A stretch of 64,000 nucleotides of DNA. Origin: Bactericera cockerelli. Its lineage: Eukaryota; Arthropoda; Insecta; Hemiptera; Triozidae. Position numbers and translations under genes: made by a program. The stretch covers positions 31,667,051 to 31,731,050 of the forward strand of contig CM044961.1 in the NCBI GenBank assembly GCA_024516035.1, written 5' to 3'. The notes under the pieces are model-generated. The model saw nothing but the letters and a program-made list of their open reading frames with translations. It did no database searches and had not been told where the DNA came from. Below are positions 49,706 through 62,239 of this stretch, piece after piece (within the stretch, counting starts at the first letter, position 1; every line of letters begins with the position of its first letter).

Positions 49706-50042
49706 GAGAAGACCTTGAAAAGTTTTTTAGATGACTTCTCCAAGGTTATTTTCGCAACCACTATTTTTTATGACATTTTTGGCATCTACTACATAAATTT
49801 TAGGTTAAAAGAAATAATTCTCATTTGTAATTTTTGTCACACCCAGTTTCACACCCTTCTGGGAGTGTGAGATTTTTTCTATCTTGACTCTGAGTGCGGT
49901 ACATCAATCAAATCAATGTTATTTTAGGATCACCCTCTATGTGGACTAATATTCTAACATTACTGTGAATGATTTCACCATGTATGTCGTAGAATATAGG
50001 CGCTATCAGTTCTTTGTTTCTTTGAATGTATTTATAATGAGA

Positions 50043-50250
50043 AGAGAGAGAGAGAGAAGAGAGATATAGAGAAGGAGAGCGGGAGGAAGGGAGAGAAAGA
50101 GAGCGAGAGAGAAAGAGTAGGAGAGAAAGAGAGAGTTAGAGAAAGAGAGAGAGAGAAAAAAAGAAAGAGAGAGTTAGAGAAAGAGAGAGAGAAAAGAGAG
50201 AGAGTTAGAGAAAGAGAGAGAGTTAGAGAAAAAGAAAAGAGAGAGTATCA
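50043..50250. repeat. (GA)n with GAGTTAGAGAAA units
   Basis: Simple purine repeat. Confidence 0.95.
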
Positions 50251-50374
50251 GTTGGAGAGATAGATTTGATTATGATATTGAAAACATTTTATATATATAA
50301 TATATATTTTATTTACCTAGCTCATAATAATAATAATAATTATAATATTGAAGTCGAAGTCATAATCAATATAT

Positions 50375-50437
50375 CAATTCTTTCGGAACGCTAAAGTTAA
50401 ACAATGTCCAGCAATGTTAAGACTTGGATGTACTAAA
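50375..50437 (+). mobile_element. 5S SINE head fragment
   Basis: GCTAAAGTTAAACAATGTCC, AGACTTGGATG. Confidence 0.5.
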
Positions 50438-50576
50438 GCTGAATAATTACAATTACCTAGATAATATCTAATAATAAATATTATCTCTGATTCTATCTAA
50501 TTTAATTTAAAATAAAAAAAGAATAACAGAAAAAAATGAAGAAGAAAAAAGAACAAAAAAATCATACAGAGTCGAA

Positions 50577-51280
50577 TGAAGTAGGGACGAAATGAAGTAG
50601 AGAGAGGCGGAAATGAAGTAGAAAGAGGCGGAAATGAAGTAGAGAGAGGCGGAAATGAAGTAGAGAGAGGCGGAAATGAAGTAGAAAGAGGCGGAAATGA
50701 AGTAGAGAGAGGCGGAAATGAAGTAGAGAGAGGCGGAAATGAAGTAGAGAGAGGCGGAAATGAAGTAGAGAGAGGCGGAATTGAATTAGAGAGATGCAGA
50801 AACAAAGACGAGAGAGGCGGAAATTACGTAGGTAGAAGGAAAAATGAAGTAAAGAGAGGTGGAAATGAAGTATAGAGAAGACAAAATGAAGTAGAGAGAG
50901 GCGGAAATGAAGTGGAGATAGAGGGAATTGAAGTGGTTAGAGGGGGGAAATGAAGTATTAAGAGGAGCAAATGAAGTAGATAGAAGCGGAAACGATAAAG
51001 AGAGAGGGAAAATGAAGTAGACAGATTTAGAATGAAGTATCTAGAGGGAAAATGAAGTAGATAGAAGCGGAAATAATATAGAAGGAGGGAAAATGAAGTA
51101 GACAGATTTAAAATGAAGTATCTAGATTGAAAAATAAAGTAGAAAAGGGCGGAAATGAAGTAAGAAGGAGGGGAGGAATTAAGAAGAGAGAGAGGGAAAT
51201 GAAGTAGAGAAGGGGAAATAAAGCAGAGGAGGAGGGGGAGTGAGGTAGAGAGAGGGAAATGCAGTAAGGAGAGGGGAAAT
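50577..51280. repeat. 21-bp minisatellite, then diverged continuation
   Basis: GAAGTAGAGAGAGGCGGAAAT is repeated about 10 times to 50790. AATGAAGTA-spaced variants follow to 51280. The minus-strand SFPPLST frame is a by-product. Confidence 0.92.
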
Positions 51281-51998
51281 GTTTTCAAGCCTGGCTACTA
51301 ATAGGAAATGTATTGTATGTATTTTTAATATTCTTGAAAGCCCTAGACACCCCTCCCCCAGCCTGATCTGGAAACCTCAAGCCCGCTCTTTGCCTAAGCA
51401 TATCTACCCATAGCACCACTTTATTCAAAATAAAGATTTAAAAGAAGGAAAAAAAGATATATTCAACATCAATGTAGATTATTATACTGGGTGGGACAGA
51501 ATTTTTTTTATGTCCCTTAGGGATATCTTGAGATAATTTTCCCAGCGCTATATTTCATTAACTATAAATTATTATAAAATTAAAAATTGAAGTACTTGTA
51601 AAAATAGGTGGTACTGATACCTACCTATTACTGATGTTTGTAAATGCTATATCTAAGGTTTTTACTGAATTTTGTGTTTTTTTTTATTTTCTATTTTGTG
51701 ATCTAATATGCCTAAGTTGCCTAACAGGCAAACTTCGTGACGCAGTGGATTTATTTAATGTGAGCTTTCAATTGCGCCTTTTGGTGGTGGTGATGGTGAT
51801 GATTTTAATGAAAATTATGGTGATGACAGTGAGGACAGAAGAGGGTGGACTTATATCAAGTTATCCTGGAAACTCCTCAAATGAATAAGGGGCTAGCACA
51901 AGTAAATGTTCTTTGAGGGCATTTTTGAATAGGATGACGTTATTTTTCAATACCCATCCAAGTAGTTTTTTTTTTTTTTTTTTTTTTTTTTGAAGTTG

Positions 51999-52140
51999 AT
52001 CATATTTGTGTTAATCACTATCGTGATGTTACTCACCACTACCCAACTCGCTTTACTAAATCTACGCTGAACACGGGCCTTGAACCACCGACCTCCAGGT
52101 AACAAGTCCGCCGCCCTATGAATAAAGCTACTGAGGTCGC
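51999..52140 (-). mobile_element. SINE family A with poly(A) tail
   Basis: T26 at 51966-51991 is the tail on the minus strand. CTTGAACCACCGACCTCCAG, TAAAGCTACTGAGGTCGC. Confidence 0.8.
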
Positions 52141-52214
52141 TTACCTATCTAAGTATCCACCCTGTAGTCTCCACAATACCGCGTGAAAAGATACACAACA
52201 AAACACAGAAGAAA

Positions 52215-52560
52215 GAGCATCAGTACCGGTACTCACATTTTGAAATCTCTTCCTTCTCTTCTTCCTTCTCTTGATTCCTCTCCCTCTCTTTCTCTTCCTA
52301 TCCTCATTTCTTCTCCTTGCCTTTTTATCTCCCTTTCTCTTTTCTTAAAATCAGTAGCGATATTCACATTTCGAATTATCTTCCTTCCTCTCCTACTATT
52401 TCTTCATTTCTCTCCCTCCTCCCTTTCTCCTTTCCTAATATTTATTCCTTTCTCTCCCTGTCTCCCTCCCTCATATCTGTTCTTTTCATCATCATCATCT
52501 CTCTCCTACTCGCCTTTCTCTTACTCCCTCCCTCCATTTCTTCTTTGTCTCTTTCCTACT

Positions 52561-52603
<43 letters not shown>

Positions 52604-53688
52604 CTTAGAATCAGTAGCTGTTTTCTCCTTATGAATTATCTCCCTCTTTTTTCCATTATTCCTCCCTTTCTTCCTTTCTCTCTACCTCTCTTCCTTTCTC
52701 TTTCTCTCTCCTCTTCTCATTATCTCACTCCTTTTCTTCATATTTTTTTTTCTTTTCTCCTTTTACTCTCTCTTTCTCATATTAGTAGTTCCGAATCTCT
52801 GCCTACTTCTTCTCCACGTTTCTCTTCTTTTTCTTCATTCCTCTTCCCTTCCACCTTTTTCTCTTCCCTTCTATTCCTCCCATCTTTTTCTTAGCATCAG
52901 TAGCGTTACACACATTTTGGATTTGCAGTCTATTTTGATTTCAGCCAGAGAAAGCATATTCTTTTCCTCGGGTCTTAGTCCTCTTCCTCTCTCCCTCTCT
53001 CCTTCCTTTTCTCCATCCATTTCAGGCTCTCTACTCTTCTGTCTCTCATTCTCATTTCCCTCCCTTCCTCCCTTCATCTATACACTTCTCCGTCTTTTCC
53101 TTCCTCTTTGTTTTTACCCTGGGTTTTCTTTTTCCTTTTCTGTTACATCTTTTACGTTTTCTCCATCAGTCCTATAGTCTCTCTCCTCTTCTATCTCTTA
53201 TTCTTTGGCTGTATGGATTGTTTTTGCCCAATGCCATGCAATATTTTTCTTTTCGTTCTTCGCTTGCTCCTTACCCAAGATGACCTAGGGTTTCTGTTTC
53301 CTGCTTTCATACATCTTTCTTCTTTCCTCCATTCATCCTAGTCTCTCTTTTCTTCTATATTTCTCCTTTCTTATCTACATATTGTCCTCTTTCGTTTTTA
53401 TCTGAATCCATTTCTACCTTCTTTGTTTCATGTCCCCTCTGTTTTATTCTCACATTCCCTCCGTCCTTCTGTCACTTTAACTCTCTCTCTCTCTCTCCCC
53501 CCTATCTCTCTCTCTCCCCTCTTCTCCTACCCCTCCATTTTCTCCATACTCTTTTTTCTCTTCTATTCTTCACCCTCTTTTTTCTCTTCATTCTACTCCT
53601 CTTTATCTACCATCTCCTATTTATCTCCATTTTATGTCCCAATTCTTTTGATTTGTGTCATATTTCCCTTACATTAGAGTACCTCTCT

Positions 53689-53723
<35 letters not shown>

Positions 53724-53920
53724 TCTCTCTCTCTCTCTCACACACACTTTTGTTGTCCCCTTATCTCCGTTTGCTATTCTCCTATTTCTCTTTATCCTCT
53801 CCCATTCTTCTCCAGTCCTCTTTTCTTCTAGCTTGATCCTCCTTCATCAGCCTGCAACTCTTTTCTCTTCGTCCTCCTTCTCTTGCACTTCCTTTTTCAT
53901 CTCCTTTTCATTCATCTGCT
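52215..53920. repeat. Pyrimidine-rich region with a spaced motif
   Basis: ATCAGTAGCG.TA..CACATTT-like blocks recur near 52217, 52345, 52605 and 52890 within TC-rich DNA. Confidence 0.75.
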
Positions 53921-54174
53921 GACTGAATCCCGAGTTTCGTTTCGTTTTCAACAAAATCTTTTCATCTGGCTTTTCCTATCTCTAAAATACAAAAGTGGCA
54001 GAAGTATTAAGAATCTCGTACAGTGGTTTCTGAAATGTGTAGATACACAATTTGGTTGTTGAATTTGAAAATAATCCTATTCACAAAAGAATGTGTGAAA
54101 AAAATATGTATTCATTGTAATGAATACGAGTATTTTCATGGTCTCAGCCTGAATTTGTCCGTGAATACCTAGCA

Positions 54175-54268
54175 CCATGGAGGTTCGAATTTGAATCGGT
54201 CACACATCCAAGTCCTAAGCTTGCTGGACGTTGCCTAACTTCAGTGATCTAAAAGAACTTGGCTCTTT
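54175..54268 (-). mobile_element. 5S SINE head fragment
   Basis: Minus strand: TGAAGTTAGGCAACGTCCAG, TTAGGACTTGGATGTGTGACC. Confidence 0.55.
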
Positions 54269-54654
54269 TCTGAAACTTCTAAAGCCATGAGTCGGCTGAG
54301 GGTGGCTCTGCTTTCCATTATGCACCCATGCCAAGATTCCAACTGAATCTCGAACAAATAAGTCTCCTGTGGCTCACAAATATTGAAAAGGGTTAAGGAA
54401 AGAAGTAGAATGGAAATAAAAGGGAAGGGAAAGAAAATGCAAGGGAAAAAATCTGGTGTAAACATCACACGACTTTCCTTATCCCCCAAAAAGAAGTCAA
54501 AATCCGCCACTGGTGACTCAACGGTATAAGATAGTTAAAATTCAGTGCCAAATTCGTAATCAGCACCTCAAAATCATCGGATTTGATATGTCGCAACCCT
54601 CATCTAGGGTGAATAATAAAAAAGTTAGTCCAAGCGGGTCCCCCCAAAATACCG

Positions 54655-54947
54655 GTAAATTGGGGCCGGGTTCCAAAAAGTTCAAGATATCAAAAAAATG
54701 ATCAGAGTAAACCCCTATTATTTTTTTAATCCGAGAAAATGTTGTTCTCTAACTTTTTTGTATCTTTAATCAATTCTAAGAAGCGGCGGTTGCGGCCAAT
54801 ATTTGCGGCCTTGCGGCCGCATCTTGCGGCCGATTTCAACAAAAAGTTTCGTGGTTCGTCTGGTGTATGAAATTAATTTGCATACCAATTTTCAAGTCTC
54901 TAGCTCGTACCGTTCTTGAGATATCCTGTTTACACACACACACACAC

Positions 54948-55001
<54 letters not shown>

Positions 55002-55135
55002 GCACGGACCAATGGCTGAAAACAACTTTTTTGGTATCCTGAGGCTATGATTCGTCCAGAAATGTGAAAAACTGGGTAGGTCAAATTTTCGACGAATACA
55101 ATACTTTCCTTATTATAGGATAAGGAAAGTAAAAA
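54655..55135 (+). mobile_element. Interspersed element M with (ACAG)n, copy 2
   Basis: GGGCCGGGTTCCAAAAAGTT, TTTGCGGCCTTGCGGCCGC, (CAGA)n, GATAAGGAAAGTAAAAA. Confidence 0.75.
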
Positions 55136-55304
55136 TATTCAAAAAAAGTGGAAACATGTCTCCCGAGGGAAAAAAATGTCCCCCATTTATATTGACTGTC
55201 ACATTGGTATTTATTTAAGCTATTTCCCAAGGAGGGAAAGTTAACCTGTTGAAGTCAAAGGTCATGAAAATAGAAGATCTAACTTACCAGTGTGATATGT
55301 AATA

Positions 55305-55495
55305 GGGAAACAGGACTTGGATGGGTGACCAATGACAATTCAAAATTAAAACCCTCGTGATGCTGGCTATTCCAAGTAACACTCAGGCTGGGTGAGGTTA
55401 TTTTGTGTAGCTGGTTTGAGAGTTTCCATTGAGGGTAAAACCTCCGTCCTTATATGATCATGCAGTTGAAAGTGGCGTTAATTCTAACAAAAAAA
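55305..55495 (+). mobile_element. 5S-derived SINE, 5' truncated
   Basis: GGACTTGGATGGGTGACC, CTCGTGATGCTGGCTATTCC, ACTCAGGCTGGGTGAGG, CATGCAGTTGAAAGTGGCG. Confidence 0.75.
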
Positions 55496-55734
55496 ATCAC
55501 GATTTAAAACAATTTTGTACCTACTAATGAAATAAAATAATCAGCTCACTTCAGGGTCCGTCAGATAGCCAAAGGTTAGTTAATGATGCCCAAAACAGAT
55601 AATTTGAAGGTCTCAAAATCATACCCTATTAAATTTCATCAAATTTGAACAATCTGTTGAAGAGTTGCGTCAGAAACAAATCGACAACCTAAATATTTCT
55701 CAAAATGGCCCTTTAACTAAGATCAAAAATATAA

Positions 55735-55858
55735 AATAGGATTAAAGTTAATATAAACCAGACCCTCCCCCAAATCGGAATTTCAACCAATCACAGCGCA
55801 CTATAGCCCGAGTTGAAGGACAGTCTGGCTTATCTTAACTTTAATTCTGTTTCTTTTT
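55735..55858. mobile_element. MITE, AAACAGGATTA family
   Basis: AAAATAGGATTAAAGTTAAT to TTAACTTTAATTCTGTTTC, with ATTTCAACCAATCACAGCGC. Confidence 0.65.
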
Positions 55859-55859
55859 T

Positions 55860-56210
55860 TCAGTGACATGGGGCAGTAAAGGGTTAATGCACACTCAATA
55901 ACATAAGAATTCAATAAGGACTTTCTCTATCGCCTGGAAAAGTGCCTTTCTTCCAATAGTGGCAGCTTTCGACCAGTGAGAAAGCTCTGTCATTGTAAGC
56001 TATTTAATTTAATGTTTTTTTTTTGTGAATGTAAACATATTACCTATTATGCAGCGAAGTAATGAATTCAAAATTATTTTATTTAAGCTATACGAGTATG
56101 CTGATGACTTAAAATAATTTTTTCAAGTACAAATTTTCCTTCGTTAATTTTATTTCTGATCTATCTATCTAGTACTAGATTTTAAGTATCAAAATTGGTT
56201 TAAAAGGTGC
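55860..56210. other. AT-rich DNA, nothing recognised
   Basis: No exon or repeat signal supported. Confidence 0.4.
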
Positions 56211-56211
56211 A

Positions 56212-56425
56212 CTGGTAGTCAAGTGGTTAACGCGCTAGTCTGGTAATCCATGTAGCGTAGGAGTCGGTTGGTTCGAATCCCACCCACTGCATGAATTTTT
56301 TTTCTCATTAATTTGAGTTTGTGCTCACATAACAATAAGACTTTGAGGGTTAGTTAGGTGGTAGAAAATACTTTGAGCATTAACCTTACCTGGTGGTTAC
56401 CACTAAAAGGGTGTTATTATTATTA
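56212..56425 (+). mobile_element. tRNA-derived SINE, family C
   Basis: GTAGTCAAGTGGTTAACGCG, GTTGGTTCGAATCCCACCC, GGTGGTAGAAAATACTTTGA. Confidence 0.75.
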
Positions 56426-57232
56426 TTTTGTTAAACTTTCAGAAAAGCTTTCATAGCTCCTGTCTGGATCAGCTATTTCGATCCTCGCAAATTTCAATGT
56501 TGTCGTTCATAAAACTTGGCAGCGACATTACTGAAATGTATCCTAAAAAGTTTCTGAGATTTGAGCTTTTGCAGGAATGCAAATAACAGACAGACGGACA
56601 GACAGACATGTAACCAAAGTTGCGCAGGAGGTTATGAAATGTTCCCTGAAATATGTAACTTTATTTAAAAAATTGGAGCAAAAGAATGTACTTTACCTAG
56701 CATTAAGTTAAACCTACTACCTATATTGTATACCCATTGATTTTGTTACTGTCAAACAAGACGTTTAATCAATTATTATTTTAATAAAAAAAATTAAGAA
56801 AATTTATTTTTTTACAAAAACGAACACAAAACTTGTGATAGGTATCTAATCTTGGATATTCTCGGAATTAATATACCTTACACTCTGCCACGTTTTCTTT
56901 TTTGTATAGGTCGTTCACACCTCGGCCGAGTTGTTTGATAATAAATTAACGCAAGTTTACCCATTGGGAGAAACTTTTGGCACACCCGTTGATCACGTGA
57001 TCACATAATTTATTTATCTGATGTCTAACGATCTTAAGGCAAATCACAGAGAAAATTACTGCACCGTGCATACTGTATCTGTGTGATGTAGGTCATTATT
57101 ATTATTATTATTATTTATGTAGTTGACACCATTTGACTGAACGAAACCTGACCACCTTGTTATAATTTACATACTTAGATATATAGGTATTGTACATAGC
57201 TACATACAACATATTGTACATAATGTCCTTTG

Positions 57233-57470
57233 GTGCCACGGTCGATAGCCCGTTGAATGCACCATTGAATTCTTGATGCTGGCTTCCCGGCCCAGGCTGA
57301 TTGAGGTTTTTCTTAAAGGCTTTAATTGCAGGATTCTCTAATTGCTTGAGCTCTTCCACCCAGCCATATTGGTTCATGTGGGTAGCAGGTTTGAGTTTCC
57401 TGCGAATGGAAACCCCCGTCGTGTATGATTATGGAGTTGAAAAACTACATTAAACTCTTATAATAAAAAA
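57233..57470 (+). mobile_element. 5S-type SINE, internally deleted
   Basis: GTGCCACGGTCGATAGCCCG, TTGAATGCACC, TTGATGCTGGCTTCCCGGCC, later GCAGGTTTGAGTTTCCTGCG. Confidence 0.6.
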
Positions 57471-57605
57471 AAAAACTCTTTGGTCATTATTGTCAAATCC
57501 AATGATACTACTCTAAGACTGTGTGTGTGTGTGTGTCTTTAATTTTTCATTTTATGTCAAAATATAACAAAACTGATTTCAAAATTTTAATCTACAAAAA
57601 AAAAG

Positions 57606-57735
57606 TTGTCATATTTGTGTAAATCACTTACGTGATATCACTACTACTCAAACCTGATCGCTTTATTAAATCTATGCTGAAACCAAGACTTGAACCAGCG
57701 ACCTGCAAGTCACAAGTCCAACGCCTTGCGAGCTG
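57606..57735 (-). mobile_element. SINE family A, diverged
   Basis: TCATATTTGTGTAAATCACT, GACTTGAACCAGCGACCTGC. Confidence 0.7.
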
Positions 57736-58018
57736 AAACTTTGCATGACTTGCTCAGTACGGTCGTGAACTATACCAAAAAGTCCATTTTCCAAAACTTG
57801 AGCTTAACGAGCTTTTCCAAATATGGCCCATTTCGCGAAGTACAAGTCCGATTGATCTGAAATTTGGTATGGTTCTTAATAGCAGTATTTAGAGCGTTTT
57901 AAGCTTTTCAAAATGTTCATTTTTTAATGGACATTTTGAATTGATAATATAATATCAATTCCTCCTATACTACCTATTTCTCTTTTAAGTGTTTTACAAC
58001 AGTAAGTATTTTATCAGA

Positions 58019-58162
58019 GAACTCAGTAGCATGATCGATAATGCGGCGGACTTGTAACCTGGAGGTCGATGGTTCAAGACCCGGTTTCAGTGTAGATTTT
58101 AGTAAAGCGAGTTTGAGTACTTGTGATATCACGAAAGTGATTAACACAAATATGATAACTTT
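58019..58162 (+). mobile_element. SINE family A, full length
   Basis: AACTCAGTAGCATGATCGAT to AACACAAATATGATAAC. Confidence 0.8.
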
Positions 58163-58835
58163 AGTTTATCAGGGAATGTCAATGGATCTTGCTATTATCT
58201 TCTTCAATATTCTTCTTGCTTATATCTCCAATAATGTCATCCCATTCATCTTAGTATTTATTATCCTCATCCAGTGCCATCACTATTCTAACATTGTGAC
58301 AGACAGCTTGGAAAGTACCACCGCCAGACTGCCAAGTGCCAAGTGTACCAGGGCCAGGACTGTTATGCTAGACCTGTTACTGTTAGTTCTGTTGGGTCGG
58401 TCAGCTACTTCATACCTGTCGGCACGAGTCCACGGGACCTCAGCATAAATTTCATAAAACAAATTTATCGCAAAAAAAAAAAAAAATATAAAAATTTCCC
58501 AAAGAATTTTAAAATATAAAATAAAATACCTACATACGAGTATTAATAAAAAACATAAGCTGATTTTTATTTTCTTGTGTTTTTCATCAACGGTGCTAAT
58601 ATCAGTTTATTTTAGTACCTATTTCTAGTCCTATGGATAAAAATATTTAGCTTTTTTTCTTGTTTCTACAGTGTAAGATCATAATTATTATTCGATAATA
58701 GTTTTATTTTATTATTAATTTTATTTATTGTGTCGATTTTTTTGCCAACCAACGAACCAAATGGTATTACTTTTTTCATAGCTGGGAGTGAGTTTTTTTT
58801 TTAGTTTTAGAATCAAATCTCGTTTGATTTCTATT

Positions 58836-58947
58836 ATGAGAAATTCAAACAGGTTATTGGCGAATGTGTATGGTGAACTAGGTATTTTGTTGATTGGTGT
58901 CAATGTTCTGTGCAATATTCATGCTGTGAGTGGAGGCATCGTGATCC
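58836..58947 (+). CDS. Possible first exon with signal peptide
   Basis: ATG at 58836 opens 37 codons with a hydrophobic stretch (LGILLIGVNVLCNIHAVSGG), followed by a strong donor C|GTAAGT. No further plus-strand exon was found within the window, so this may be chance. Confidence 0.22.
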
Positions 58948-58990
58948 GTAAGTGTCTTGTTGTTTTCTTTTCATTTGAACTGTTACTTTC

Positions 58991-59029
58991 ATAACCTCTG
59001 TGGTACATAAGATGTACCACAGAGGTTAT
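58991..59029. repeat. Perfect 18-bp palindrome
   Basis: ATAACCTCTGTGGTACAT, spacer AAG, then its exact complement. Confidence 0.95.
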
Positions 59030-59170
59030 CATATTATGAAGATAGTACTTTAATCGGTCAGTTTTATTTGATTATAAAGCCGATTCTACTAACCTGGAGA
59101 CTAGAGAGTATTTTCAAGACACCTGCCACGGTCGCTTGATCATTGATCAATAAGACGGTGGTTCAAGTCC

Positions 59171-59521
59171 TTTTTCTTCTTCTTTAACTTTGTTTTTACC
59201 CAATCCTACTTAGTGTCGGTATTGTTCAACCTCATGTTTGAGGTTGGTTTGTTGTAGCACATGTTTTACGGCTGGATGCCTTTCCTAACGCCAACGATTG
59301 TGTTTGGTTTTCATGTTCTGATCAGGAGGGTGTTACCCTCCATTTGCTGGAAATCGTACCAGCTACCCATATTAACCTCACCCAGCTTGTGTATGGCCAA
59401 GAATGCCAGCCTCACGTATTTGGACGGAACAAATTTTTCTTTGAAAAGACTACCCAAATCGAGGATCGAACTCGAGATCTCTGTACTAAGGGCAGTAGTC
59501 ACAACCGTTAAGCCACAGAGT
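59171..59521 (-). mobile_element. tRNA-headed SINE with shared central domain, full length
   Basis: CGGTGGTTCAAGTCC flanks both sides (59156-59170, 59522-59536). Minus strand: tRNA-like head with CTGTGGCTTAACGG, B box GAGTTCGATCCTC, the central domain near ACAAGCTGGGTGAGGTTAAT, then the H tail (ACATGAGGTTGAACAATACC) and an A-rich end. Confidence 0.88.
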
Positions 59522-59608
59522 CGGTGGTTCAAGTCCCAAGTTTAGCAAATGTTTAGGAAAGCGAGTTTCAGTAGTTGTGACGTCACGAAAATGATCAACA
59601 CAAGTATG

Positions 59609-59883
59609 TATGATTTTATTTTGTGATGAAGCAAAAGGCCTCTTCACAATTTTTGTGGCTAGAGCAGCATTACTAACAGCCTCCTTCATATTTCGATTTA
59701 TTCTATTACATTAATTTCTTTTTACGCTGATACAAGAAACTACTCATTTTTCCTCGAGAGGTATGAGTGGACCCTGAACATCCAAGTACAGATCAGAAAT
59801 ATTCCTGCCTTGCTGGGGATCGAACCCAGGTCAACATGAGTGCAATGCCTGGCGCGTTAACTCACTCTGCCACGGTGACTACT
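59609..59883 (-). mobile_element. SINE family B, full length
   Basis: TGATCAACACAAGTATG flanks both sides (59592-59608, 59884-59900). Minus strand: GTCACCGTGGCAGAGTGAGT, B box GGGTTCGATCCCC, CATACCTCTCGAGGAAAAAT. Confidence 0.88.
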
Positions 59884-60030
59884 TGATCAACACAAGTATG
59901 ATAACTTCAACTTCTTACTCTAGAAGTCTAGACAGAGAGGTATACCGCCCCAGGGCAACTTGGAAGTATTCCAATCCGGTTTGTTAATCGAGGTAGCTTA
60001 GGGATCCAAAAATGCTGATCGTGAATTCGT

Positions 60031-60235
60031 AACTCTCAGAAAATGCTGATGTCAATCCTAATTCTCAGAAATCGCTGATGTCAATCATAACTCTCAGATA
60101 ATGCTGATGTCAATCCTAGCTCTCAGATAATGCTGATGTCAATCCTAACTCTCAGAAAATGCTGATGTCAATCCTAACTCTCAGAAATCGCTGATGTCAA
60201 TCATAACTCTCAGAAAATGCTGATGTCAATCATAA
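60031..60235. repeat. 29-bp tandem repeat, 7 copies
   Basis: AACTCTCAGAAAATGCTGAT and GTCAATC(C/A)T, with ATCG variants. Confidence 0.92.
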
Positions 60236-60379
60236 CTAGGGTGCCAGTCCTAGTCTATTCTGTGATTCTCCTGTCATAAAAAAAAACATCTCTTTTACTC
60301 ACCTTCTTATTCGATTGTTATCAAATCAGATAAACACAATAGCGGCCAATATCTCTGTTATACAGGGTGTATCAAAAAG

Positions 60380-60515
60380 CAGCTTGGTCGATAAGGCGGC
60401 GGACTTGTAACCTGGAAGTGGTTGGTTCAAGTTCAAAGTTCAGCGAAGATTTCCTAAAGCGAGTTTGAGTAGTTGTGATATCATGAAAGTGATGAACACA
60501 AATAATTATGATAAA
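60380..60515 (+). mobile_element. SINE family A
   Basis: AGCTTGGTCGATAAGGCGGC, GGTTGGTTCAAGTTC, GATATCATGAAAGTGATG. A TACAGGGTGTATC motif lies just before it. Confidence 0.75.
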
Positions 60516-60519
60516 TTTT

Positions 60520-61640
60520 ACAGGGTACATCAAAAATACGTGTACCACTTTTTACGGGCCGGGAAATTTTCCACAAAATCAATGCACTAAAAATGTATTT
60601 ACCTGTTCAAATCAATGTGTATTTCTCCTGAATTCCGTTCAGATAATATCTGAACTTCAGCGAACTTCAGACAATTAATTATACATATTATAATTCTCTT
60701 GTCGAATTTTAGAGATTTTTCAAAGTATTGACATCTGTACTTTTGAGGTTTCTAATTACATCTTAATAAGCTTTTGAGAATATAAGGTTTGGATTATTCT
60801 TGCATTGAAGACGAAAATGAACAAGAAGAAAAGTTTAATCAATCTGTCGACTTATTTAAAGACAATGTTTCACATTTGATAGCACATGGGATGAGAATAT
60901 TTTTGACTTTATCCCTGAATAAAAATAATGTAATTATAAACACCAAATTACGATATGTTTAATAATATAATGGAGTCCGTTCAGAATGTATCCCAAGGGG
61001 TGTTAGCCTACACCCTCAAGTATGAATTATCTAATATGTAATTTTTTATTTATTTAAATGTTTGTTTGTTCTCTCTCTCTGTTTGTATTTTTTTGTATAA
61101 TAAATAAAAATTTAATGCAATAACACTACTTTGTAGTTGGAAGGAATCCACCAAGTGAACGGAGGTTAATTGATAGGTCAACATTATAGGTCAAATTATT
61201 CCATCCACCGTACCGAACATTAACTCCTGAAATTTGAAGACTCTCAATACCAAACATACCACAGCTACTATCTATTAAGTTTTAATTATCCCCTATGCAG
61301 AATTTTTTTATTTGAAATCCAAATAATCTCTGTATTCGCCATTTTAGGACTCTCACCCCTTATGTGTCCTTTGGTAACCATAGGGAATACCACCGAGATT
61401 AGACAAGATTTCCATCTAGCTCTCTCAAGAATCATGACATGTATATTTAGACGGTTGACAAACAATAGAATTAGTTTAAACAGTTGCAGATAATCTGTTT
61501 ATTATTATAGCCCCCGTCGGAGATTCATATTTGCATCAATTCGCAATGTTGACTCAGCCTTGCACTGTGCGAATTCTTGTCTCATGGTGTCAACAGCTGA
61601 TCAATAGACTATGGGTTTGTGAATACATATTTATGGCTTT
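60520..61640. other. AT-rich DNA with one LINE-like tail
   Basis: GGTGTTAGCCTACACCCTCA near 61001 followed by AT-rich sequence and ATAATAAATAAAAATTTAAT suggests a truncated LINE end. The rest is unrecognised. Confidence 0.4.
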
Positions 61641-61689
61641 CAAAAAATGGTAAATGTTACAAAAGAGTCAAAAATACTAAAAATAAAAT

Positions 61690-62170
61690 AAAAAATAAAG
61701 AGCTAGTTATTTGTGTTATTATGTCACAATTATTTAGTGGGTAGCATCGACATACGAGAACTAATGCTAATGCAATGTTAATAAAAACAAAAAGAAGATC
61801 TCTGTAGCAATCTTTATATGCAAGAAAACAAAAAAATCTTGTTAAACTTTTTTGAAAAAAAATCAGGGTTTAACGTCGCTTTCAACTGTCATATGTCCTA
61901 TAAAAGATAAAGATAAAAAAGCTAGTTATTTGTATTATTATGTCACAATTTTAGTAGTAGCATCGACATTACGAGAACTAATGCTAATGCATCATATCTC
62001 CAACACGGTCATATTCCAATATCTATCTCGTAATAACGCATGGTCGTTTCCACTCTACAACTACCCCGATTGTCCTCACGAGGCTAGGGTAGGCTCCGAC
62101 ATCCAAAGTACAGAGCCGAAAAAATTCCGACTCGCCGGATTCGAACGCCGGGTCACCTGGAGTCAAACAT
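61690..62170 (-). mobile_element. SINE family B with a duplicated or interrupted tail
   Basis: GCTAGTTATTTGTGTTATTA and ACGAGAACTAATGCTAATGC occur at 61700 and again at 61921. A 5S-SINE tail piece lies between (TTTAACGTCGCTTTCAACTG). The head with GGATTCGAACGCCGGGTCAC ends near 62165. Confidence 0.6.
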
Positions 62171-62239
62171 ACTTGTGAAAGCCAGAAGTTTTTTTTTTTT
62201 TTTGATCGTCGCTTTCAAGTTCTTGATCATATCACAACA

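Larger units (their letters stand above)
59126..59908 (+). mobile_element. SINE family A broken by two later SINEs
   Basis: The head is before 59170, the middle at 59522-59608 and the end at 59884-59908. Each break is marked by a perfect duplication. Confidence 0.8.

Noticed and set aside
50497..50805. A SFPPLST repeat protein
   Set aside because: Compositional frame over a 21-bp purine minisatellite.
58041..58448. A plus-strand protein with MLDLLLLVLLGRSATSYLSA
   Set aside because: Starts inside a SINE; the hydrophobic stretch has no clear donor or downstream exon.
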